A DNA stretch of 64,000 nt from positions 1 through 64,000 of the forward strand of contig NZ_AQYJ01000025.1 in assembly GCF_000380565.1 (NCBI RefSeq), written 5' to 3'. Made by a program: the position numbers and the translations under genes. Origin of the DNA: Microbulbifer variabilis ATCC 700307. Lineage in GTDB: Bacteria > Pseudomonadota > Gammaproteobacteria > Pseudomonadales > Cellvibrionaceae. Shown in pieces: positions 45,017-52,402 of this stretch (within the stretch, counting starts at the first letter, position 1; each line of letters starts with the position of its first letter). The notes under the pieces were generated by a model. That model ran no database searches. It had not been told where the DNA came from and saw only the letters and a list, made by a program, of their open reading frames with translations.

Positions 45017-46108
45017 CTATTGCGAAACTACGATGATATTTCCCGTTCCATCCTGAGTAGTGTAAACAGTATTACCATTAGTAGCCTGGTTGATATTTAA
45101 TGCATTCGATGCGCCAGCCTGAATGGCCACTACAACATTCGATGCTCCAAGCTGGTTAATTGTTGCCGTATTTAGCGAACCGGTTTGGTTGGCTACGACA
45201 GAATGAGAACTCCCTACCTGGGTGATAGACAAGGAATTATTTGCACCTTCTTGGCTTAAATAAGCTTGAATGTAGGAACCTGCTTGTAAGATTGAGACAA
45301 CATTTGTATCACCAGTTTGATTAATCTCAGCAATACCGTTGGAAAGTAGTTCCTGCTCGATTATCGCGGTGTTTGATTGTCCGGTTTGTGTCGTTGAGGC
45401 AACGCTGTTAGAAATAGACCTTTGTGACGTTGTTGCGTTATTGCTGTCTCCATCCTGGCTAATTGACAACGTATTCGCTAGACCCAAGGTTTGCAGAAAC
45501 TCTGCTGAATTGGAGTTACCTTTTTGAGAGACCACCACTTTACCAGAGCTTTCTTTTATCTGGCCTCCTTCTGCACTATTGTTATCCCCATGCTGATTAA
45601 TTACGATCGTATTGTTTGTTGTCGTTTTCTGAACAACTGAAACCAGGTTCGAGGATTCCTTTTGACTGATTAGTAGACTGTCATTATTTGAATTTACCTG
45701 CGAGCTATAAGATTGGTTTCCACTTCCCTCCTGTAAAAAAGTTATTGCGCTGGATACAGTACTATTTTGTAGCGTTTCTGCCAGATTGTCGTCACCAACT
45801 TGATGAACTTTAACTGAAGCTTCATTACTACTGTTTTGCTCAATGACTGGAATCAAATTACCCGTTCCGCTCTGTGTAGTGGAAATTGTATTATTTAAGC
45901 TGTTATTCACTTGATAAGTGGTAACAGAGTTACTGGTCCCGTTTTGGATTAATGTACTGATATTTCCATTTGTATTTGCGCCCGTTTGAATAGAGCTTGC
46001 AATATTCTCCCATCCGGTTTGATACAGATCTACGGAATTGTTAGCGGCAAAAACATTTCCATTGAACATAAGTGCGGCTATAGTCAGGAATTGAGCGTGA
46101 GATTTCAT
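45017..46108 (-). CDS. Large curlin-repeat protein (CsgA/CsgB-like)
   Basis: A 363-residue exported protein starting at the ATG at 46108 (AAAGG upstream). A signal peptide ends near GNVFA. The rest is made of QxGxxN-type repeats, for example QSGTGNLIPVIEQ, QVGDDNLAETLQ, QDGDSNNATTSQ and QTGSLNTATINQLG, spaced about 22 residues apart. The protein ends in VVSQ. This pattern is that of curlins, which polymerise as amyloid fibres outside the cell. It is more than twice the length of E. coli CsgA. No csgEFG-type export gene is in the window. Two paralogues lie at 47896-49047 and 49146-50285. Confidence 0.85.
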   Translation of the reverse strand: MKSHAQFLTIAALMFNGNVFAANNSVDLYQTGWENIASSIQTGANTNGNISTLIQNGTSNSVTTYQVNNSLNNTISTTQSGTGNLIPVIEQNSSNEASVKVHQVGDDNLAETLQNSTVSSAITFLQEGSGNQSYSSQVNSNNDSLLISQKESSNLVSVVQKTTTNNTIVINQHGDNNSAEGGQIKESSGKVVVSQKGNSNSAEFLQTLGLANTLSISQDGDSNNATTSQRSISNSVASTTQTGQSNTAIIEQELLSNGIAEINQTGDTNVVSILQAGSYIQAYLSQEGANNSLSITQVGSSHSVVANQTGSLNTATINQLGASNVVVAIQAGASNALNINQATNGNTVYTTQDGTGNIIVVSQ

Positions 46109-46562
46109 ATTAACGACCTTTGTATAAAAGGGCTTTGTTTGTTCTGGCATGCTTAAAGCAAGTTTTAAAATCTGAAATGCAGCCGAATGGGTAATCGGGC
46201 GGGAAATACTTTGTAAATTTCCTTAAGATCGATCAGGAACTTCCATGCCGATTGACGCATAATGGCATTAATTCGTTAGGTATGGAGACAATAAATAAAG
46301 ATTAGTGCCAGTGGCGCTTGTATGCTGTAGGAAGAAAATCCTATTTACATGAGAAGAAAGTTTGGAAATAAGAAATGACTGATAGGCCGCCCTGGATCCT
46401 GTATTGAGCTGGATTGTAGCGCCACTCTCCCTTAGTATTGGGTCAATCAAGGAAGTGGAGGTCCTATTTAATACTGGGCTTAATCAGGAAAAATCAGGGT
46501 TCTATTTGAATAGACACCTGGATTATCTTCCTTGTTCAAAATAGGGGTCAGGAGATATAACT
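46109..46562. other. Divergent intergenic region with a GGGGTCAGGAG motif
   Basis: About 450 bp between the curlin-like gene and the DUF454 gene. Short frames lack motifs. AGGGGTCAGGAG at 46546-46557 serves as the ribosome-binding site of the next gene. It also resembles the GTCAGG-type motif found downstream of that gene at about 47058. Confidence 0.4.
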
Positions 46563-46979
46563 TTGAAACAGAGCAGCGATGATATCGCTTATACATCGAC
46601 GCCCCCATTGGCTAAAGGGTGGCTGCGCTGGTTGTGGGGTGCCCTAGCCTGTTTCTTTTTGATAGTGGGGATAATTGGGGTTATATTGCCGGGCTTGCCT
46701 GCAGCCGTTTTTATTGTTCTAAGTGCCTGGGCAGCTTCACGTAGCTCAGAGCGTTTGCATCAATGGATTGAGGATCACCATCTATTTGGGAACCTGATAA
46801 AAACCTGGCGGAGCGGCCATATCAGTCGTAGAACCAAGTGGCTGGCAACATTAACAATGCTATTGTCCATGGCCGTTGCCCTTCATCATTTCAGTAATCT
46901 CTACTTATTAATCTTTATCGTGGGTGGCATTGGTTGCGCAATGCTTTGGATATGGACGAGGCCTGAACCCAAAAAGTGA
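46563..46979 (+). CDS. DUF454 (YbaN-like) inner-membrane protein
   Basis: A 138-residue membrane protein: LWGALACFFLIVGIIGVILP, GLPAAVFIVLSAWAASRSSE, RLHQWIEDHHLFGNLIKTWR and SGHISRRTKWLATLTMLLSM. This is the YbaN/DUF454 signature with about three to four helices; the function is unknown. The start is TTG at 46563 with AGGAG eight bases upstream; no ATG is available nearby. It lies between curlin-like genes but on the opposite strand, so a functional link is not implied. Confidence 0.85.
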   Translation: MKQSSDDIAYTSTPPLAKGWLRWLWGALACFFLIVGIIGVILPGLPAAVFIVLSAWAASRSSERLHQWIEDHHLFGNLIKTWRSGHISRRTKWLATLTMLLSMAVALHHFSNLYLLIFIVGGIGCAMLWIWTRPEPKK

Positions 46980-47385
46980 ACAAGCATTATTCAGTGGCCT
47001 TTATAGTTTTTGGTTTCCTAACTTGTAAATGGGATATTTGTACCGAATAGATTGTGACACCTGACTCTTTATGACAAATAAAATCTTCAACTTATTACCA
47101 TTAGGCGACTACCCCAAAGTAGGTATTTACCTCGTCAAAAACCACTTCAAACAGTATGAATTTGAATAAAAACAACAAAGTTAAAGATTAATGTCTCAAT
47201 GTGGTTAAATTGGTGTTGTAAGCGGTTGACATTGACGTTGAGAGGAATATCCTCTGCGCCCTTCTGTTGATTGGGACGCCTGGTGTGCCCCGGCGCTCTT
47301 TATAATGGAAAAGCATCGAGAAGATCTGGCTACAAGAGCAATTTAATAAACTTTGCTCACTAGGCAATAACAACAAGGATGTTTT
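46980..47385. other. Gene-free stretch after the DUF454 gene
   Basis: About 400 bp. A frame on the minus strand at 47188-47376 has no motif. The sequence GTGACACCTGACTCT near 47055 resembles the short GTCAGG motifs around REP-like elements. Otherwise nothing is seen. Confidence 0.4.
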
Positions 47386-47817
47386 ATGCAGGATGTGTAT
47401 CAGGCAACGGAAAATTCTCTGAGTGATGAAACATATATCTATAAATCCAGTTTCACCTGGAAGATATTGTTTTTTTTGCTGCTACCAATTGAAATCTTGT
47501 CTCAATATGAAGCATTCGTACTGAATGAATACAATCAATCGGTTTGGTGGTTGATTGCCAGCTTCATTATCTATAGCACCTATTTTGTTGGCTTTTATGG
47601 TTTGGCCTTTGCAAGGCGAATCGCCACACCGAGATTTTGGGGGTTCTTTCTGCCACTCATAATGGTGACAGACATTTATGAAATAGGGACGGTAGTTGCC
47701 ACTATGAATATGGCAGTGTTGAGAAACCAGTTAATCCTGTTGTGTATTTCCCCAATTGTACTTTTTTTGTGGTTTATTATTTTTAGGTATCGCAAAGTCC
47801 TACGATACATGAAGTAA
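47386..47817 (+). CDS. Membrane protein of unknown function
   Basis: A 143-residue protein with four hydrophobic segments at about 24-42, 53-76, 82-100 and 113-133, separated by short loops. FYGLAFARRIATPRFWGFFL lies in the middle. The family is not recognised. The ATG at 47386 follows AAGGATG. It is monocistronic, between curlin-like genes on the opposite strand. Confidence 0.65.
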   Translation: MQDVYQATENSLSDETYIYKSSFTWKILFFLLLPIEILSQYEAFVLNEYNQSVWWLIASFIIYSTYFVGFYGLAFARRIATPRFWGFFLPLIMVTDIYEIGTVVATMNMAVLRNQLILLCISPIVLFLWFIIFRYRKVLRYMK

Positions 47818-47895
47818 AAGCCAGCGCGTATAGTCACAAATGTCTTAGTGATTACATAGCTGGCTATTATTCAATAATAGAAACGTGGCACAAAG

Positions 47896-49047
47896 CTATT
47901 GCAAGTGCGTTCCCATATTGCCGGTGCCAAGTTGAGTAACGCTGATTGATTCATTTGTACCAGATTGCACGGCTGTTTCCATATTGGATGTGCCAATTTG
48001 TGTAACTATAAGACTGCTGTTAACAGTACCATTCTGGGAAAGGCTGACATCATTGAGTTCACCAATCTGATTTGCGATTAGCACACTAAAAAAGACAGAA
48101 CCTGATATGCCTTGATCCACGTCTGCTGTATTTGAGGTTCCAGTTTGAGCCAAGGACGCAAAACTAGAAAGGGTTGTTAATGGCACATTTTCATTGCCCT
48201 GATCCAGGTCGGCAAAGTTAGAGGTCCCAGATTGAATAATCTGGCTTGTCGAGGAAGTTGTTGCCTCCTGGTCTACGCGTCCAGTGTTTGAATCTCCAGT
48301 TTGCACCACTACCGCCACACTGGAAACTACGGCACCCTGATCGCCCTCCTGTTCTATATCCCCAAAGTTTGATGTGCCATTCTGGTCAATGATTGCAATA
48401 CTGGAAGTAACGACTTCATCCTGTTCCATGGAAGCACTGTTTGAGCTACCGACCTGGGATACTGATGCCAGGCTTGTGGTTACATCCCTGTCCTGGTCAA
48501 AATTTACAAAGTTTGAATCACCGATTTGATTCACAATAGAGATACTACTATCCACCCTTTGAAGCTGGTCTAGAAATATGTCGTTGGAATTGCCTTGCTG
48601 ATTGATAAGGATAATGCCTCCATTTATATCGTCATTTTGATTTACGACTGCACTATTCATTTCGCCACCTTGGATAATTGTGGCTGAGCTCAACGTGGCA
48701 TCACCTTGCAAAAAATCCAGGGTATTGTTGTTTCCAGCCTGTGTGGCAATTACTGTACTGGTAGTTGTGCCATCTTGCTGAGTAGACGTTACTGTATTCA
48801 GTGAGCCAATCTGGGTTAGGAAGGCAGAACTTCCGTTAGTATTGGTTGTTTGGGTTGCGGTAGAGGTATTGCTATTACCAATTTGGGTTTGAACAATAAG
48901 ATTGTCGTGGACAGTTGGATCACTTTGGTCAGGATTTGCAGTATTCCCGTTTCCTTGCTGTATAACAATGGAAGTATTGTTGTTCGCTATAGCATTATTG
49001 CCAACAATCACTAATAGCGCTGCGGCTATTGATGTTAACCTTTTCAT
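47896..49047 (-). CDS. Large curlin-repeat protein, paralogue 2
   Basis: A 383-residue exported protein starting MKRLTSIAAALLVIVGNNAI. After the signal peptide comes a segment with NPDQSDPTV and then regular repeats: QIGDSNFVNFDQ, QVGSSNSASMEQ, QNGTSNFGDIEQ, QTGDSNTGRVDQ and QSGTSNFADLDQ, with a period close to 24 residues. It ends QLGTGNMGTHLQ. The repeats are unusually acidic (DQ, EQ). It aligns repeat by repeat with the next gene upstream, which suggests a local duplication. It is likely an amyloid-type matrix or adhesion component. Confidence 0.85.
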   Translation of the reverse strand: MKRLTSIAAALLVIVGNNAIANNNTSIVIQQGNGNTANPDQSDPTVHDNLIVQTQIGNSNTSTATQTTNTNGSSAFLTQIGSLNTVTSTQQDGTTTSTVIATQAGNNNTLDFLQGDATLSSATIIQGGEMNSAVVNQNDDINGGIILINQQGNSNDIFLDQLQRVDSSISIVNQIGDSNFVNFDQDRDVTTSLASVSQVGSSNSASMEQDEVVTSSIAIIDQNGTSNFGDIEQEGDQGAVVSSVAVVVQTGDSNTGRVDQEATTSSTSQIIQSGTSNFADLDQGNENVPLTTLSSFASLAQTGTSNTADVDQGISGSVFFSVLIANQIGELNDVSLSQNGTVNSSLIVTQIGTSNMETAVQSGTNESISVTQLGTGNMGTHLQ

Positions 49048-49145
49048 GACAAGTCCTTTTACTTCATTAACTCTCAGAGAGAAAGCTGGCTAACAATTTG
49101 GAGTAGTCAGCTGTTACGGAGACCCTTTCCAGGGATCACCCGAAA

Positions 49146-50285
49146 CTATTGCAGGTTTGTACCCGTGTTTCCTGTACCAATTTGGATTGCAGTGATTGAC
49201 TCATTGGAGCCAGCCTGACTGGCAAGGTAATCATTAGAGGTTCCAAATTGGGAGGCTAGGATACTGCTTGAGTTTGTATCGTTTTGACCGATAACAGAGG
49301 TGTTCATAGCTCCAGACTGTAACAGAATTAATGTGCTGAAAAATGCTGAGCCACTTGTCCCCTGATCTACATCAGTTTCATTCAGTGAACCTAATTGGGT
49401 AACAGAGGCAAAACTGGACACAGCTTCAGAGCCAGAAAAATCTTCACCCTGATCAAGTCTCGCAAAGTTGGAGGAGCCTGATTGAAATAGTAGCCCTGTG
49501 GTTGATATAAGTGCTTCCTGGTCAATATCTGCGAAGTTTGAATCACCAAGTTGGATAACTGAGCCAAAACTAAATGAAATGTCCTCTTCCTGCTCATTAA
49601 ATGCAGTATTGTTAGTTCCTACTTGCTGAATTGAGGCAAAGCTAGCAGTAATAGTCTCATCTTGCTCCATATCAGCCATATTGGATGAACCAAATTGATT
49701 CACTAAGGCGGTACTGAATACGACATCCTGATCCTGCTCAAAGATGGTGGAGTTTGAGTCTCCCACCTGATTTACTACCGAAAGACTGAGATCAACTCTT
49801 TGTAGTTGCTCCAGAAAGACAGAGTTTCCAGAACCAAATTGGCTAACAAAAACCGCGCTTGCTGTGATGTCTTCTTGTTGTATCATCGTTGCGGTATTGG
49901 AATTACCACTTTGTATAATAATGCCAACCGTTTGAGAAATATTATTATTCTGGCTTGCATCCGCTACATGGTTATCCCCAAATTGATTGACAAGAATTAA
50001 ACTGCTGTCAGTAGTGTTTTCCTGCATGGAAGTTACAGTATTCATAGAGCCAACCTGAGTAAGGATGGCGGCACTGTTGGTTGTGCTTGTCGCTTGGGTT
50101 GCTGTGGAGGTGTTGTCATCCCCAATTTGGGTTTGAACAATCAGGCTATTGCTGACAGTAGGATCACTTTGATCGGGAGTTGCGGTATTTCCATTACCTA
50201 TCTGGTTAATAATGGATGTGTTGGCGACTGCAATATTGCCGACAGCGAATAGTACTGTGGCTGCGATCGGTCTTAACGTCTTCAT
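49146..50285 (-). CDS. Large curlin-repeat protein, paralogue 3
   Basis: A 379-residue exported protein starting at the ATG at 50285 behind AGGAG. It has a signal peptide (MKTLRPIAATVLFAVGNIAV) and ATPDQSDPTV. Repeats include QFGSGNSVFLEQ, QVGDSNSTIFEQ, QFGSSNMADMEQ, QVGTNNTAFNEQ and QLGDSNFADIDQ, and it ends QIGTGNTGTNLQ. Period and content match paralogue 2, 98 bp downstream on the same strand, so the two are probably co-expressed. The shared SLIVQTQIG and SASVFLEQLQRVD-like blocks show one-to-one correspondence. Confidence 0.85.
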   Translation of the reverse strand: MKTLRPIAATVLFAVGNIAVANTSIINQIGNGNTATPDQSDPTVSNSLIVQTQIGDDNTSTATQATSTTNSAAILTQVGSMNTVTSMQENTTDSSLILVNQFGDNHVADASQNNNISQTVGIIIQSGNSNTATMIQQEDITASAVFVSQFGSGNSVFLEQLQRVDLSLSVVNQVGDSNSTIFEQDQDVVFSTALVNQFGSSNMADMEQDETITASFASIQQVGTNNTAFNEQEEDISFSFGSVIQLGDSNFADIDQEALISTTGLLFQSGSSNFARLDQGEDFSGSEAVSSFASVTQLGSLNETDVDQGTSGSAFFSTLILLQSGAMNTSVIGQNDTNSSSILASQFGTSNDYLASQAGSNESITAIQIGTGNTGTNLQ

Positions 50286-50743
50286 AGTAACTCCTTTTAC
50301 AATATTTGACGCTAATAAAGGGGATACCAATCCAAAGGGGTGGACTGACCGGTGAATTGGGGCTGGTGGTAACTCCAGATTCTGAATTCAATCAGGAATA
50401 GAGTTTTCAATGGATGGGAGGCTCCCGTAACTGCTAACTTCTTGAGGCATTAGATTTGCTCAAAGCCGCACGTACAGCAGAACCATTGCGAATTTGTTTA
50501 TAAATCGTGCAGTAAGCCTGGACCATCTCACCTCTCCCGACCATAGGAAAGAAGGACCGTTTTACTGAGAAAAAAGCCTGGAGTTTGGCAGTTAACCCCC
50601 TTGGACACAGCTTGACTCTAAACCCTCTCCAAATAGCTATGCGCATGTGGTGAACGGATGGTGATTGGTGGGTCAGCCGAGGGATTTGTCCATCCAATCA
50701 ACTTGCTGTATAACCATACAGTTTTTTGGTTGCCCATATCCCG
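50286..50743. other. Divergent intergenic region
   Basis: About 450 bp between paralogue 3 and the nuclease gene. A reverse frame at 50434-50697 has no motifs and is not called. The promoters for both directions must lie here; none was identified with confidence. Confidence 0.4.
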
Positions 50744-52402
50744 ATGACTGTCGCCGCAGAGCTTCCTGCTGATTACTACTTGACCAACTTCTTAACCTTG
50801 ATGAAGTTTGTCACCGCCCGTTATAAATCATTGCTGTCAGCAGAAGAGGATCAATTTTACGAGCGCTTTATGTCACTTGGCATCAATGGCCAAAAACTAT
50901 ATGTAAGACTTTTGTCTCGCAAAGGTGCCCCCTCATCAGCTGGGGCCTTGTTCCGTCTCAGTAAACTGCAATATGCAGAAATAGAAGATCTGGAGCATGC
51001 ATGTCGGGAACTGGAGGTAAGTGGATTATTGCGACTAAACCCTCAGATATCTAACCAGGAGTTGTTACCTCTTTTCACCAAGCCTGAACTATTCAGAGCG
51101 AGTAACAAGCCTCTACCAAAAGCACTTAAGCGAGCTGACCTGATAGCTGCCCTCCTGGAACAGGGCGTGGATTCTGGCCTACATAAATTATTGGCCGCTG
51201 ATACTCTATTAGCTGTTCAGCACGCCAGTTGCTTTGAAACCTTCAAGCTTTGCTTCTTTGGCAATCTTAACCAGGACCTGACAGATTATGTTCTGCGGGA
51301 TTTGGGGCTTTTCCGTTACGAAGATTATCCATTGGATCGACAGAATCTGCCTTTCCAGAACCGGGAACAGATAGATCAGCACTTGAACTATTACCATTGT
51401 CTGGATCTGGCCGAACAGGCGTTGACAGGCGAGACATCTGATATCCTCACCCTGGCAGAGCAGCTGCCATCAGGAATAACGGGGGATGCCGCGCTTCACC
51501 GGCGCCTGGATCGCCTGCGTTTAAAACTGGCCCGTCAGCTAGAGCGTATGGGTGAACTAGCGGCAGCAGATCGGCTATACAAAATGTGCCAACGGCCACC
51601 GGCTAGAGAGAGGCGCGCACGTATTGCAATTAAGAATGGTGATACTGGCAAAGGGCTTGGACTTTGTCAGCAGATTCTTGAAGCGCCTCTGGATGAAGCA
51701 GAAAAAATATTTGCCGAGAGTTTTGGCCACCGTACAGCCAAAGACCTGGATTGCGCTAAAGAATGGCCAGCGCCGAAGCGCTATCGCCCTCCTACGGAAA
51801 CGATAGTCCTGCCCCAGAGTCCTGAGCGAGTTGAGATTCAGGTTGCCTTACATCTGGAACAGTTGTCAGAGGGCAATTGTTACTATGTTGAGAACTGCTT
51901 GCTAAACGGCATTCTTGGTCTCTATATCTGGGACATCTTGTTTGCATCGATACCAGGGGCTTTCTTTAACCCCTTCCAGTCTGCTCCCAGTGACTTCAGG
52001 ACAGCTGACTTCTATCTTTCCCGCCGTACCCTACTTGATCAGAGGTTGGCTGAACTGGATAAAGATACCCTGCGAGAGAGGGTATGGTGTAGCTATCGCG
52101 ATAAGTGGGGGATTTCCAATCCGCTGGTTGCCTGGGATGCTCTGCCCAAGGAATTAGTAACTACCGCAATGGAAAGAATACCAACCTCCCATTGGCGCTC
52201 CCTCTTCCAACGGATACTGAGTGATATTGCCCATCACCGCAACGGACTGCCGGATCTTATCCTGTTTCCTGCAGCTGGGGACTACGAACTGATAGAAGTG
52301 AAAGGGCCCGGAGATCGGCTGCAACAAAACCAGCAACGCTGGCTTACATTTTTTGCCAGCCAGCGGGTGCCCCATAGGGTAATTCACGTGGAGTGGCAAT
52401 AG
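50744..52402 (+). CDS. VRR-NUC domain nuclease (bacterial FAN1-like)
   Basis: A 552-residue protein. The C-terminal VRR-NUC nuclease domain has the catalytic motif GLPDLILFP (about residue 500) and IEVKGPGDRLQQNQQRWLTF. This is the PD-(D/E)XK-type signature of FAN1, a structure-specific nuclease acting on flaps and interstrand cross-links. The middle part is helical (EKIFAESFGHRTAKDLD). The ATG at 50744 is used; a TTG at 50726 is an alternative. The stop overlaps the helicase start by 10 bp, a gene pair also known in Pseudomonas, so the two are expected to act together in DNA repair. Confidence 0.9.
   Translation: MTVAAELPADYYLTNFLTLMKFVTARYKSLLSAEEDQFYERFMSLGINGQKLYVRLLSRKGAPSSAGALFRLSKLQYAEIEDLEHACRELEVSGLLRLNPQISNQELLPLFTKPELFRASNKPLPKALKRADLIAALLEQGVDSGLHKLLAADTLLAVQHASCFETFKLCFFGNLNQDLTDYVLRDLGLFRYEDYPLDRQNLPFQNREQIDQHLNYYHCLDLAEQALTGETSDILTLAEQLPSGITGDAALHRRLDRLRLKLARQLERMGELAAADRLYKMCQRPPARERRARIAIKNGDTGKGLGLCQQILEAPLDEAEKIFAESFGHRTAKDLDCAKEWPAPKRYRPPTETIVLPQSPERVEIQVALHLEQLSEGNCYYVENCLLNGILGLYIWDILFASIPGAFFNPFQSAPSDFRTADFYLSRRTLLDQRLAELDKDTLRERVWCSYRDKWGISNPLVAWDALPKELVTTAMERIPTSHWRSLFQRILSDIAHHRNGLPDLILFPAAGDYELIEVKGPGDRLQQNQQRWLTFFASQRVPHRVIHVEWQ

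Noticed and set aside
50434..50697. 87-codon minus-strand frame between curlin-like and nuclease genes
   Set aside because: Basic, motif-free translation with no ribosome site; probably chance.
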